Origin: Eubacterium sp.
GTDB taxonomy: Bacteria; Bacillota; Clostridia; Lachnospirales; Lachnospiraceae
Direction of reading: 5' to 3'
DNA length: 64,000 nucleotides
Assembly: GCA_017430325.1 (NCBI GenBank)
Contig: JAFRNE010000010.1
Coordinates: 1-64,000 of the forward strand
The position numbers and the translations under genes were made by a program. The notes below the pieces were generated by a model. It saw only the letters and a program-made list of their open reading frames with translations, was not told the DNA's origin and did not search any database. The stretch's first letter is position 1; the number at the start of each line of letters is the position of its first letter. Shown piece by piece: positions 8,590 through 17,536 of this stretch.

Positions 8590-9972
8590 TTATGGACTTG
8601 TGTAAAGCAGAGGGTCAACTCTTTCGTCACCAACTATAACCTCGTAGTGAAGGTGAGGCCCTGATGCATAGCCTGTCATTCCCGAATAAGCAATGACCTG
8701 ACCTCTTGAAACATAATCACCGGAACTTACTGCAAAATCAGACAGATGCTGATACAGTGTACTGATTCCCTCGCCGTGATATACAACTATGTAATATCCT
8801 CTTGCTACATTGTAGCCTGTTGAGGTAACTGTTCCCGATTCAGAAGCAACGATCGAAGAATACATATCGCATCCGATATCGATAGCCTGATGATAGGTAG
8901 AAGCACCTGCTACAGGAGCTGAACGTCCACCGAAGTAAGATGAAATGTACGAACTTGACGGACAAGGCCAGAGAAGCGAACCTCCTGTATAATAAGTAGG
9001 AGCATCGTCATCATAATAATCATCCGAGTATTCGTCATCATCGTCTCTTGATGCATCCGAATCCGTTGCGGTATCATCATCGTCATCATCCTCTTCTTCC
9101 TGACGACGTCTCTCTTCTTCCTCCTGGCGGCGTCTTTCTTCCGCCTCACGACGAAGCCTTGCAGCTTCCTCTCTCTGTCTCATCTCTTCCTGTCTGCGGG
9201 CTTCCTCAGCGGCAGCCGCTGCAGCTGTTATCTGAAGGATCTGAGCATCGAAGGCTTCTGTCTGAGCCTCAAGATCTGATATCTCGCCCTCTGTTTCATT
9301 GATCTGTATGTTATATGCAACAAGAAGATCCTTCTTGCCATCAACCATTACCTGAAGAGCTTCCTGCTCATTCTTAGCCTCACCGGCAAGCTCGTCAACC
9401 TTCTCAAGATTACGGCTGAGGAGATCCTTATATATCTCTATACTTGATCTGATCTGGAAAAGTCTCTCCAGCTGATTCTGATCGTATGCAGATATCTGTG
9501 AAGCATATTCAGACTCGTTCAGCATGTTCTTGAAGTCATCCACATTCATAAGAGCGTCGATGTAAGCCGTATCACCATTCTCGTAAGCATACTGGATACG
9601 ATCCTTCATATTATTATACTGAAGCTGCTCCTCATAAAGAGCATTCTGAATCTTAAGCTGTGTTACCGCTATCTCAGTCTGAATCGCTGACTTCTGATCA
9701 TTCAGTTCACTGATCTTTTCTGTATACTCACCTATCTGATTATCAAGCTGTGTAACAACATCCGAAACCTGATCTCTGTCGTCCTCAAGACCTGACAGCT
9801 TGTTCTTCGCCTCTTTGATCTTCTCTTCGGCTTCCTTCTTCTTCTGCTCAAGGTCCTCTATGGACTCATCCTCATCAGCATTAACATATTTTATGCTGTT
9901 CGTCGCAGGAGTAAGGACCAATACGCCTACAAGAAGTAATGCAGTTATCTTTTTTTTGAATCTCTTTATCAT
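8590..9972 (-). CDS. secreted M23 (LytM/EnvC-like) peptidase with coiled coil
   Basis: This is a 460-residue secreted cell-wall endopeptidase or activator of cell-wall hydrolases. ATG at 9972 (MIKRFKKK) behind GGAGG starts a typical signal peptide; the open frame extends 34 codons further upstream without a ribosome site. Residues about 35-250 form a long coiled coil of the EnvC/CwlO type. A basic/acidic linker follows, with repeated RRRQEEEE units and runs of Asp. The M23 domain is at the C-terminus. Its metal and catalytic residues are present: His and Asp in HQAID, His in YQHLS, and HLH in GPHLHYEV, so it should be active. It probably cuts peptidoglycan cross-bridges during growth or division. 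It is a single-gene unit with its own promoter and terminator. Confidence 0.88.
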   Translation of the reverse strand: MIKRFKKKITALLLVGVLVLTPATNSIKYVNADEDESIEDLEQKKKEAEEKIKEAKNKLSGLEDDRDQVSDVVTQLDNQIGEYTEKISELNDQKSAIQTEIAVTQLKIQNALYEEQLQYNNMKDRIQYAYENGDTAYIDALMNVDDFKNMLNESEYASQISAYDQNQLERLFQIRSSIEIYKDLLSRNLEKVDELAGEAKNEQEALQVMVDGKKDLLVAYNIQINETEGEISDLEAQTEAFDAQILQITAAAAAAEEARRQEEMRQREEAARLRREAEERRRQEEEERRRQEEEDDDDDDTATDSDASRDDDDEYSDDYYDDDAPTYYTGGSLLWPCPSSSYISSYFGGRSAPVAGASTYHQAIDIGCDMYSSIVASESGTVTSTGYNVARGYYIVVYHGEGISTLYQHLSDFAVSSGDYVSRGQVIAYSGMTGYASGPHLHYEVIVGDERVDPLLYTSP

Positions 9973-10081
9973 ATTTCCTCCGTCGGAGATTGTTGCATCC
10001 TCCGATACGATATTTCCACTCTTTATAGCCCTGTATCTCGATCCGAAATACATCTCAGCGTGAGAAAGCCTCACATATAGC

Positions 10082-10110
10082 AGTATATATGATAGATTAC
10101 TTTATGTAAA
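10082..10110 (-). promoter_or_regulatory. sigma-A promoter of the M23 peptidase gene
   Basis: The -35 is TTTACA (10105-10110) and the -10 is TATACT (10082-10087), with a 17-bp spacer. The transcript would have a leader of about 100 bases, in which a short CGGAG/CTCCG stem precedes the ribosome site. Confidence 0.65.
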
Positions 10111-10151
10111 GCGGATTAAATTAATGTTTTATTAAATTTGTTAAAAAAGTG

Positions 10152-11525
10152 TTACATCGGGAGCTCAAGCTTAAAAATATTAAACTCATCATCCTTATCA
10201 TCCACTTCAGTTTCTACATAAAGCCTTCCTTTATGAAGTTCAGCAAGCTGGATTGCGATGGAGAGTCCCAAACCATAGCCTACGGTACTCTCTCTTGACT
10301 CATCGGCTCTGTAGAACCTGTCAAATATCCTCACCTTTTCCTCTTCCGTAAGCGCCTTGCCGGCATTCTTTACGTAAAGGACTGCTCTTTTATCCTTCTT
10401 ACGAAGCTTTACTGTGATCTCCGAACCCTTATTACTGTATTTTATCGCATTATCTATAAGTATATCAGCGATCTGCTTAAGCTTATCTCTGCTACCCTTA
10501 ACATGTATATCCTCTGTGATATCATCTGCCAGGGTTCTGCCGGCATCATAGGCCACCGGCTCCCAGGAAAGTATATCGTCAGAAATAACCGCGCTGAGAT
10601 CTACATTCTCAAATACAACCTCTCCCTCGGAAGCATCGCCTCTTGCAAGATCGATAAGCTCCTGAACCAGCTGTTTCATCCTTGCAGATTCTGCACTGAT
10701 ATTATCAAGTCTTCTCTTATTCTTATCATTCAGCTGATCGGACTTCATGACCATATCTGTATTTGAAATGATAACTGCAAGAGGAGTTTTCAGCTCATGG
10801 GACGCATCAGCTATGAATCTCTTCTGATTCTTAAGTGCTCTTTCAACCGGTTTAACTGCCCACTTTGAAACAAAGAGGCTGAGCACGAAAAGCACCGAGG
10901 CTACAGCAAGGCTGATCCATATTGACTTCATCAGCTGCTTCTTCAGGAAGCTCTGTGAAGAGGAAATATCAGCAAAGGCTATCGCCGTATTTCCGTTATC
11001 CAGCGTTTTCTTCATGAATCTTATACTGTAATCATCAAGCACGCCCTTGTTTCTGCCATCCTTTAGCGCCGCACTTACAAGAGTATCCGCGTCCTCATTC
11101 TCTATAAAAAATATATCATTTCTGACAACCGTGATCTCATTGCTGCTGTCCAGGATAACGCACATGACCGGTGTCGTTGAAAAGCCGTCCATAGCCTTTC
11201 TGTCTCTGAAATCCGGTATATAGTCGCCGTCAAACATATCATCCGGCTTTTGTCCATCCGGTTTCTGTCCGTCCTGATCCCTTCCGTCCGGCCTGAAGCC
11301 GTTACCACGTCCGGTAGTCTCTATAGCCATATTAAGTGCATTTTCACTTTCAGTTTCAAAGGTTCTCTTATTAGAGATATATTGAACAGTATAGATAACA
11401 GCAAGAAATGCGATAACGATGGTCATCATTATCGCACAGAATTTAATACGCAGTCTGCGAATGATCTTCTTATCGCCGGCCGCTGCATATATATCATTAT
11501 TTCTATTGTTCCTGCTTTCTTTCAT
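10152..11525 (-). CDS. membrane sensor histidine kinase
   Basis: This is a 457-residue class I sensor kinase that should phosphorylate the response regulator encoded just upstream. It has a membrane helix near residues 31-52, an extracytoplasmic sensor of about 150 residues with a Pro/Asp/Gly/Gln-rich repeat (QDGQKPDGQKPDDM), and a second helix near 198-220. The HisKA domain carries the phospho-acceptor His in ASHELKTPLA. The ATPase domain has the N box LIDNAIKYS and the G box GYGLGLSIA, so it looks intact. The start at 11525 has only a modest ribosome site (AGAGGATAAG, far from the ATG). A 91-base gap separates it from the regulator gene. The signal sensed is unknown. Confidence 0.88.
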   Translation of the reverse strand: MKESRNNRNNDIYAAAGDKKIIRRLRIKFCAIMMTIVIAFLAVIYTVQYISNKRTFETESENALNMAIETTGRGNGFRPDGRDQDGQKPDGQKPDDMFDGDYIPDFRDRKAMDGFSTTPVMCVILDSSNEITVVRNDIFFIENEDADTLVSAALKDGRNKGVLDDYSIRFMKKTLDNGNTAIAFADISSSQSFLKKQLMKSIWISLAVASVLFVLSLFVSKWAVKPVERALKNQKRFIADASHELKTPLAVIISNTDMVMKSDQLNDKNKRRLDNISAESARMKQLVQELIDLARGDASEGEVVFENVDLSAVISDDILSWEPVAYDAGRTLADDITEDIHVKGSRDKLKQIADILIDNAIKYSNKGSEITVKLRKKDKRAVLYVKNAGKALTEEEKVRIFDRFYRADESRESTVGYGLGLSIAIQLAELHKGRLYVETEVDDKDDEFNIFKLELPM

Positions 11526-11616
11526 TCCGCTTGCTTATCCTCTTCGATGTTACAGACTCCTGATCAGGGTAACTCAGCCGTCACATAGTCAGATCGATCA
11601 AACCTCACTCCGCAGC

Positions 11617-12288
11617 CTACGACTCCTCAAGATGATAGCCCACCATCCTGACAACCTTGATCGATACATTCGACTTCAGCGAATTAAGTTTCCTTCTGAG
11701 GAAGGAAACATAGGCCTCAACATTGTTATCGCCGGCATCCGAATCATAGCCCCAGATCTTATTTATGATAGTCTCCTTGGATATGATGGACTTACCGTTT
11801 ATCATAAGATATCTCATAAGCTCGAATTCCTTGGCATTGAGCTTGATCTCCTTATTATTACAGACCAGTGTATTTGAAGATGGATGAAGTGTCAGATCAC
11901 CGAAACTTATGTCCTCCGGGATATATTCCGACTTCCTGCGCATGATGGCATGGAGACTGGCAATAAGCTCTTCATTCTCGAAAGGCTTAGTAAGATAATA
12001 ATCCGCTCCAAGATTGAGTCCGTTGACTCTGTCCCCCAGCTGTGTCCTTGCAGTCAGCATTAGAACCGGCGTCGAAACTCCCTCTTCTCTTATCTTCTTC
12101 AGGATGTCAAAACCATTCATCTTCGGGAGCATGACATCAAGCACTATCGCATCATATATCCCCGATGCAGCATTGTAGTATCCATCCTCACCATCATTGG
12201 ACACGTCAACAGTATCGCCGCTGTCCGAAATGATATCCGCCAGCGTCTCAGCAAGTCTTTTTTCGTCTTCTACTACAAGTACTCTCAT
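11617..12288 (-). CDS. OmpR/PhoB-family response regulator
   Basis: This is a 223-residue DNA-binding response regulator, partner of the kinase that follows. The ATG at 12288 (MRVLVVEDEK) is behind GGGAGG, and the receiver domain begins exactly there. The acidic pocket is EDE near residues 7-9, the phospho-acceptor Asp is in IVLDVMLP, and the switch Lys is in LTKPF. The C-terminal half is a winged-helix domain of OmpR type (KLNAKEFELM, then the recognition region ending in VSFLRRKL and VRMVGYHLE). Two TTTAAG boxes spaced 11 bp lie upstream at 12338-12354, which suggests autoregulation. Confidence 0.92.
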   Translation of the reverse strand: MRVLVVEDEKRLAETLADIISDSGDTVDVSNDGEDGYYNAASGIYDAIVLDVMLPKMNGFDILKKIREEGVSTPVLMLTARTQLGDRVNGLNLGADYYLTKPFENEELIASLHAIMRRKSEYIPEDISFGDLTLHPSSNTLVCNNKEIKLNAKEFELMRYLMINGKSIISKETIINKIWGYDSDAGDNNVEAYVSFLRRKLNSLKSNVSIKVVRMVGYHLEES

Positions 12289-12337
12289 AAACAACCTCCC
12301 ATAAGTCATATTCTATAGTCATCATAAAAGCATCAAG

Positions 12338-12354
12338 CTTAAAGGAACCTTAAA
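12338..12354 (-). promoter_or_regulatory. OmpR-type direct repeat ahead of the two-component operon
   Basis: TTTAAG occurs twice on the minus strand (12349-12354 and 12338-12343) with starts 11 bp apart, the usual spacing for a head-to-tail dimer of OmpR/PhoB regulators. It sits 50 bases ahead of the regulator start. Confidence 0.45.
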
Positions 12355-12375
12355 AATACATCCGAAAAAAAGCAA

Positions 12376-12897
12376 TTATTCTTTATTTTTCATAGCACAG
12401 ACAAATATGCCCTTAGGATCCTTCTTCTTTCTCTTAGCAACAAAGGAATAAGGGAATTGAGCGATGCGCGAATTGTACGCATTTACCGCTTTATTATGCT
12501 TTATAGATTCACCCACAAGCTCAACACGAAGATTCTCAAGTTCCTGTATATATTTTTCAAGTTCCTGCTTATCCTCTTCAGAAAGAGCTGTTGTATCAAC
12601 CTTTTCAAGATTCTCCATCTTTGTACTGTAATCAGAATATTTCATCATCTGCAGAGATACTGGCATTCCCAGCCCAAGTTCCTGCGTATCCTTGATATCT
12701 GCTGTATCAATACTATATTTTTCAAGCACTGCCGAAGCCTTCTTCAGCCTGTGCTGTATGTCCCAAAGGTAGGTATCGATGGTCGAAGATTCATTCCTGA
12801 ACTTACTTTCAACCTTATCGAGTCCGCTCACCCCGATTATATAAATGACAAGCACAACTATTAAAACCAGACATGCTATAGCTATAAATGTTCCCAT
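12376..12897 (-). CDS. lemA: LemA family protein
   Basis: This is a 173-residue protein of the LemA family, which has one N-terminal membrane helix and a helical bundle; the function of the family is not settled. ATG at 12897 (MGTFIAIA) behind GGAGGAGAA gives the usual start, with the helix at residues 3-24. The LemA signatures are visible: SKFRNESSTID near the start of the bundle, and SRIAQFPYSFVA in the last third. The C-terminal KKKDPKGIF is typical as well. The two-component genes lie 88 bases downstream with no clear terminator between, so some read-through is possible. Confidence 0.82.
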   Translation of the reverse strand: MGTFIAIACLVLIVVLVIYIIGVSGLDKVESKFRNESSTIDTYLWDIQHRLKKASAVLEKYSIDTADIKDTQELGLGMPVSLQMMKYSDYSTKMENLEKVDTTALSEEDKQELEKYIQELENLRVELVGESIKHNKAVNAYNSRIAQFPYSFVAKRKKKDPKGIFVCAMKNKE

Positions 12898-12951
12898 TTT
12901 CTTCTCCTCCATCAAAATGAAACTCAGCTTATATATTTTATCATGAAGCAT

Positions 12952-13101
12952 ATGTATTTTAAACTGTTTTTTCCCACATCCGGCAATTTGTTCCTTTATT
13001 TCACCTTATTTCCGTGGTATTCTGTTCATGGCTGATAATACCATCACTTTATCTGAAAATATATTTTACAGGATCAGCCTTAGAAAAAAGAAGGTGAACA
13101 A
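12952..13101. promoter_or_regulatory. divergent intergenic region between lemA and the TetR gene
   Basis: It contains two inverted repeats: TGGTATT / AATACCA (13015-13021 and 13037-13043) and the perfect palindrome AAAATATATTTT (13056-13067). Either could be the autoregulatory site of the TetR protein. No clear consensus promoter is visible. Confidence 0.35.
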
Positions 13102-13671
13102 ATGGCAGAATCAATGCTTACAAAACAGGCGATAGCACACAGCCTCAAAACGCTTTCGCAGGATAAGCCCTTCGACAAGATATCCGTCGGAGAGATTTCA
13201 GACAATGCAAATATCAACCGTCAGACCTTTTATTATCACTTTCCTGACAAGTTCGCCCTCCTCAACTGGATCTATATGAACGATCTTCTGCTTCCGAATC
13301 TGAGCGACCTCTCCTTCGACAACTGGGACAGCAAGTTCTATACCGTCATGAAGACCATGGAAGATGATAAGCCTTTCTATATAAATACCATCAGGCACGC
13401 TGAGGATTATATCAGACAATATATGCTGACAAATGCAGAATCCATCTTCGGCAAGGCTATCGATATCCTTGATGAAAACAGCAAGGTTTCCGCTGATGAA
13501 AGAACCTTTATCTCGCGTTTCTTCTCTCACGGACTCTGCGGAATGATCATGGAATGGGCAGCAGGCGGTATGCAGACTGACTGCGAGGTTATGACCCGCT
13601 ATATGAAGAATATGCTTGTAAGCTGCGAAAACGCAGCCTTCAGATATAAAAATGGTGAGCTGAACGTCTAA
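13102..13671 (+). CDS. TetR/AcrR-family transcriptional regulator (DhaS-like)
   Basis: This is a 189-residue TetR-type repressor and the only plus-strand gene that I can support in the window. The start is ATG at 13102 behind AGAAGG. The N-terminal helix-turn-helix spans about residues 23-60, with the TetR signature KISVGEISDNANINRQTFYYHF, which matches the DhaS/YcnC-like subgroup. The C-terminal ligand domain (about 70-185) resembles that of the same subgroup (FFSHGLCGMIMEWAAGG). It is divergent from lemA and convergent with the EAL gene. Regulators of this subgroup often control MMPL exporters, and an AT-rich dyad like the one in its own promoter precedes the MMPL gene at 8.4 kb. That link is inference. 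Confidence 0.85.
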   Translation: MAESMLTKQAIAHSLKTLSQDKPFDKISVGEISDNANINRQTFYYHFPDKFALLNWIYMNDLLLPNLSDLSFDNWDSKFYTVMKTMEDDKPFYINTIRHAEDYIRQYMLTNAESIFGKAIDILDENSKVSADERTFISRFFSHGLCGMIMEWAAGGMQTDCEVMTRYMKNMLVSCENAAFRYKNGELNV

Positions 13672-13691
13672 ACGTCCGGCTCACCATTTTT
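13648..13691. terminator. bidirectional terminator shared by the convergent TetR and EAL genes
   Basis: The arms AAAAATGGTGAGC (13648-13660) and GCTCACCATTTTT (13679-13691) give a 13-bp perfect stem with T runs on both strands. The left arm lies inside the last codons of the TetR gene. Confidence 0.85.
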
Positions 13692-13715
13692 ATTTCTATC
13701 ATTAGTTCTTATTGA

Positions 13716-15386
13716 TCATATTCCAAAGATCATGTTCTGGAAATCGTTCTCGATAAACTCCTCTATCGGTATCGGTTTAGAGAAATAGTATCCCTGGTAG
13801 GAAGTTGCCTTATACTCAGACAGCACCTCCAACATCTCTTTAGACTCAACTCCCTCGATACATACCCTGACATCAAAGGAAGAAGCAAGATCAGTGATAC
13901 ACTTCACAGTATTTCTGTCTATCAGGCTGTTTTCTATATTCTTAACGAATTCCCTGTCGATCTTAACGCAGTCAACAGGTATCTCGCGAAGTATTCCAAG
14001 GGTTGAAAAACCTGTTCCGAAATCATCAAGAGCAACCTTAATACCATAATCCCTGAAAATACTGATAATATTATACAGGAGCTTTGTATCGATAAGTCTG
14101 CATCTTTCAGTGATCTCAAGGCATAACTGTCTGGCCGGGAAACCTGTTTTTTCCAGAAGGTTAAATACCAATTCGACAAATCCATCCTTCTCAAGCTGCG
14201 CATACGAAAGGTTTACACTCATTATCGCATCAGGATATTTCTCAAGTATCTTCTTACCATCCGTCATAGCCTGCTTCAATATCCACTCTCCGAGGATAGG
14301 AAATACAGCATCATGCTCAAGGTAAGGGATGAAATCATTTGGTGGAACGATACCGTACTCGTCATCCTTCCATCTTATCAGAGCTTCCATTCCTCTCAGG
14401 CTTAAATCCTCTGCATTTATAACGGGCTGATAACAGAGATAGAAGCCCTTACAGCCTTCATTAACACTGTTTCTGATATGTTCAAGTCTCTCGATCGTCT
14501 TCCTTTTGTTATCATTGAGTGCATCATTGAATGTACAAAGTGCTCCAAGTCTCGCATTCTTGGATTCATAATATACATATTTCAGGCAGGAATAAACCGT
14601 CTTGTCACTGATATCGAAATTGTCAACCTTAACAAGTCCTGCATTGACCGAAAGAGTGACACGGTTCGCATCAACGATAAAATCGCTGCTCACTTCATAT
14701 CTGATCTCTTCGTATTTTTCCGCAAGCTGCTCCTCTGTAAGTGTATGAGTTATGATCGCAAACTTCGTGCCATCCATACGATATACTGAGCCTGTATTTG
14801 CAAACTTCTGCTGAAGAAGTCTCGCAAATCTCTGAAGTATCCTGTTTCCGAAGGAATAGCCGTAAATATCGTTATATGAAGAAAAATTACTTATACCGAC
14901 CTGAAGGACAATTCCTTCATCCTTCTTCCAGAACATTGTACGAAGATCCTCGAAGAATCCATACAGACTCCTCAGTCCGGTGATGGTATCGATATAACTG
15001 ATAAGTCCATGATTCTTTATGGAACCACCAAAATAAAGAGGCGAACCATCAATATCCTTAATGACAACTCCACGGCAGGTACATACGGCATAGCTTCCGT
15101 CAGCAGCCCTTGCTCTGTATTGCATATCATGTCCCTGATCATTTCCGGTGAAAATATTTTCTATGCTTCTGACATAGTCCTCACGATCATCCGGATGGAT
15201 GTGATCCTCCCAGATGCCTCCGGCATTCAGCATATATTCTGAAGGCAGCCCAAAATAGTCGACAGCATTCTTCGACCACCTTGAATAATCATATTTCATA
15301 TTACAGAGATAGACATATGAACCCTCAGCAACTATAGAAAAAGCATTAAAGAGTTCATCAAGTTTTCTCTTAACCTCTTCGTCCAT
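13716..15386 (-). CDS. PAS - degenerate GGDEF - EAL cyclic-di-GMP phosphodiesterase
   Basis: This 556-residue cytoplasmic protein should hydrolyse cyclic-di-GMP. Residues about 10-130 form a PAS fold (IHPDDREDYV and the usual PAC ending). Residues about 135-290 form a GGDEF domain whose signature is replaced by MDGTKF, so it cannot make cyclic-di-GMP and may only bind GTP. The EAL domain (about 305-550) keeps its catalytic set: EAL in MEALIRW, Asn in SVNLS, Glu in EITER, DD in ALDDFGTG, Lys in VKIDREF, Glu in IEGVES and Gln in YQGYYFSKP. The start at 15386 has a weak upstream site. A promoter 190 bases upstream gives a long leader. It probably lowers cyclic-di-GMP in response to a signal sensed by the PAS domain. 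Confidence 0.88.
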   Translation of the reverse strand: MDEEVKRKLDELFNAFSIVAEGSYVYLCNMKYDYSRWSKNAVDYFGLPSEYMLNAGGIWEDHIHPDDREDYVRSIENIFTGNDQGHDMQYRARAADGSYAVCTCRGVVIKDIDGSPLYFGGSIKNHGLISYIDTITGLRSLYGFFEDLRTMFWKKDEGIVLQVGISNFSSYNDIYGYSFGNRILQRFARLLQQKFANTGSVYRMDGTKFAIITHTLTEEQLAEKYEEIRYEVSSDFIVDANRVTLSVNAGLVKVDNFDISDKTVYSCLKYVYYESKNARLGALCTFNDALNDNKRKTIERLEHIRNSVNEGCKGFYLCYQPVINAEDLSLRGMEALIRWKDDEYGIVPPNDFIPYLEHDAVFPILGEWILKQAMTDGKKILEKYPDAIMSVNLSYAQLEKDGFVELVFNLLEKTGFPARQLCLEITERCRLIDTKLLYNIISIFRDYGIKVALDDFGTGFSTLGILREIPVDCVKIDREFVKNIENSLIDRNTVKCITDLASSFDVRVCIEGVESKEMLEVLSEYKATSYQGYYFSKPIPIEEFIENDFQNMIFGI

Positions 15387-15605
15387 TTTCTATCCCCTTC
15401 TCTTTAATCATAGCCATTTTGTCAGACTGTTTTTTGAGTTATCAGTAAAACGTCTGACCGTATTCATATTTTATCGGATTATATGCAGGAATACAACCTT
15501 TATTTATCACTTATTCATCTTCTTCATATAACCCATTTTCTCTGATATGATATTTTTCCCAATACCGAATAATATTATAGCATGTAAAGCATAGCAAAAA
15601 CGCAA
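15387..15605 (-). promoter_or_regulatory. long leader and extended -10 promoter of the EAL gene
   Basis: An extended -10 (TGCTATAAT, 15574-15582) lies about 190 bases ahead of the start, without a clear -35. The leader contains a 7-bp inverted repeat, GTCAGAC / GTCTGAC, spanning 15421-15458. I see no match to the cyclic-di-GMP riboswitch consensus and nothing else recognisable. Confidence 0.4.
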
Positions 15606-15646
15606 CAAAAAAATAAGCAGTTCAAAAGAAACTGCTTATTTTTTTG
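15606..15646 (-). terminator. terminator after the SASA esterase gene
   Basis: AAATAAGCAGTT / AACTGCTTATTT (15611-15622 and 15630-15641) forms a 12-bp stem, followed by a T run on the minus strand. It lies 50 bases past the stop at 15696. Confidence 0.85.
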
Positions 15647-15695
15647 AATTTATCAGCTGAAAACCTGTACCTCAGATTCAGCTATCATTTAAAAC

Positions 15696-17477
15696 TCACA
15701 ATGCTGTATTAAACGGAGCCATTGGAATACCAGTTCCTGCGCCGTAAAGAGAAACTGTTCCGTAATTCGTCCAGAGATATCTTGCATATTTTGGTTCCGG
15801 AACCTTGTCTGAAGAAAGGATGATCTCAGAATCCGAAATCTCTACATGGGCCGCAGTGAATTCCTTATCCTCACCTGCGATCTCAAAACCGATTATTCCA
15901 TCATTATTTAAAATATCGGTCTCGTGCGCTCCCGGAAGCTCCGAATGATTGTAATTCTTTATCACAAAGCCCTGCTCAGCATGATCGAAACTAAGGATCA
16001 GTTTATGTTCTGATGATCCCTTCTCATCCACCGAACCGGTTTTTGAATCATTATCTGCCGTGTCACAAATTGTCACATCTCTGAGTATCGGTCCAAATGC
16101 ATCCTTCTCAGGAAGCAGTCCGTAAACTGCATACAGTGCCTGCATCGCAAGTCTGTCCGCAACTGCTCTCTTATCCTTTGGATGTATTTCATTAAACTCG
16201 CCGCAGTCAATAGCAACCGCTATTCCGTCAGCCAGTCCTTCCTTGTAAACCTTCATCTGAGCGTCACGTATCGGACACCAGTTTTTCCAGTCCGGATCAA
16301 CGCCGTATCTGTTACAAGGCAGCTGCACATGAATAAACGGAAGCTTTTCATCTTCAAAATACTCACGCCACTTTCTTATAAGAATACTGAAAAGTTTATA
16401 ATAAACCTCAGGTCTGTGATCATCACTCTCGCCCTGATAATATATAACTCCGCGGAGTGTATATGGCATGATCCTGCTGATCATACATTCATAAAGCCCT
16501 GACGGTCTGAAAGGCATATATATACATGGAGGTCCCGGCCACTGATTCGGTCCCAGCTTTTCGATCAGTTCATCCCAGCTGGCATCAGGCCTGACCGCCC
16601 AGATCTTCTTAGCTTCAGCATCCCACCAGGTAATATGCTCAGTGTATTTGTCATATTCAGCCTTCTGCTCTTCGGCACTCTTACCCTTTATCTTCTCATC
16701 GAATTCATCCACATATATCCTTGTGGATCCATCCGAAAGTATACTTTCTCTGTCAATCCAGTGTGAAGCTGAGGTTCCGCCCCAGTTGCAGCCTACAACA
16801 CCGACTATGACGCCCAGCTTCTCTGCAAGCTGTCTTGCATAAAGGAAGCCCACAGCCGACCAGACCTTTACGCCCTCATCGGTAAATATCTCCCACCTCG
16901 TTTCACTCTCAGACTTAAGAAACTCCTCATCGATAAAGCTTTTCTTCTGGGTGTAGTAGAATCTTACATGTGAAGAATATGCCTCATCAGCTGCTTTAAG
17001 ATCGTCTCTCTGCTTCAGTATCTCTTCGCCGCCGATCATATTCTGCAGCTCATATTCCATATTTGACTGTCCGCCGGCAAGCCATACCTCGCCGACAACA
17101 ACATTCTTAAATATTTTTCTGATAGTCTTTCCGGTATCACTGCCGGCATTGGCACCACTACAATTATTCACATCATCGCCATCATTAGCAGTGCTATCGT
17201 TACTCTCTTCATCAACCCATGTACTCTTAGCAGGAAGCTCCGCAGTAACGACCATATCACTGCCGCAGCGCATGATATCTATGCCTTCTATCACAGTCGC
17301 AGACATCGGCTCAAGCCACAATTTAAAACGTCCGTTTTCTGCGGTCGTACTTACCTCCTGACCAAGGAAGCTCACGCTGACAACGGTTCCGTCCTCTGCC
17401 TCGCCGAAAACCACAACCCTCTTGTCCCTCTGCAGGACCATATTATCCGAAAAAACTGATGCAACCCTGAAATCCAT
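15696..17477 (-). CDS. SASA-family acetylesterase (SGNH hydrolase, CE17-like)
   Basis: This is a 593-residue carbohydrate esterase of the sialate O-acetylesterase type, paralogous to the gene at 32352-34025. It has no signal peptide, so it acts in the cytoplasm. The N-terminal beta domain (about 1-125) leads to the SGNH core. The nucleophile is Ser138 in GGQSNMEYE, followed by the oxyanion region NWGGTSASHW, the YYQGESD block and the catalytic Asp/His pair in NEIHPKDKRA. A Ser/Asp/Asn/Gly-rich insert at residues 89-116 interrupts the beta domain. The gene follows the GH26-like gene by 59 bases, in one operon. In Roseburia mannan loci a related enzyme (CE17) removes acetyl groups from mannooligosaccharides. 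Here the partner suggests another acetylated oligosaccharide. The start is ATG at 17477 behind GGAG. Confidence 0.8.
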   Translation of the reverse strand: MDFRVASVFSDNMVLQRDKRVVVFGEAEDGTVVSVSFLGQEVSTTAENGRFKLWLEPMSATVIEGIDIMRCGSDMVVTAELPAKSTWVDEESNDSTANDGDDVNNCSGANAGSDTGKTIRKIFKNVVVGEVWLAGGQSNMEYELQNMIGGEEILKQRDDLKAADEAYSSHVRFYYTQKKSFIDEEFLKSESETRWEIFTDEGVKVWSAVGFLYARQLAEKLGVIVGVVGCNWGGTSASHWIDRESILSDGSTRIYVDEFDEKIKGKSAEEQKAEYDKYTEHITWWDAEAKKIWAVRPDASWDELIEKLGPNQWPGPPCIYMPFRPSGLYECMISRIMPYTLRGVIYYQGESDDHRPEVYYKLFSILIRKWREYFEDEKLPFIHVQLPCNRYGVDPDWKNWCPIRDAQMKVYKEGLADGIAVAIDCGEFNEIHPKDKRAVADRLAMQALYAVYGLLPEKDAFGPILRDVTICDTADNDSKTGSVDEKGSSEHKLILSFDHAEQGFVIKNYNHSELPGAHETDILNNDGIIGFEIAGEDKEFTAAHVEISDSEIILSSDKVPEPKYARYLWTNYGTVSLYGAGTGIPMAPFNTAL

Positions 17478-17499
17478 ACTTATTCTCCATCAGCCGGTA

Positions 17500-17527
17500 T
17501 AGGCGTTCTCAAACGATCCGAACGCCA
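17500..17527 (-). other. small intergenic hairpin between the two enzyme genes
   Basis: GGCGTT / AACGCC pair around a 14-base loop without a T run. It could shape message stability between the two genes. Confidence 0.3.
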
Positions 17528-17536
17528 AACCAACAT

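Noticed and set aside
9973..10075. Cyclic-di-AMP (ydaO) riboswitch before the M23 gene
   Set aside because: The leader of about 100 bases is too short and lacks the conserved blocks.
15387..15695. Cyclic-di-GMP riboswitch before the EAL gene
   Set aside because: The leader lacks the conserved GEMM core; only a simple inverted repeat and a terminator are visible.
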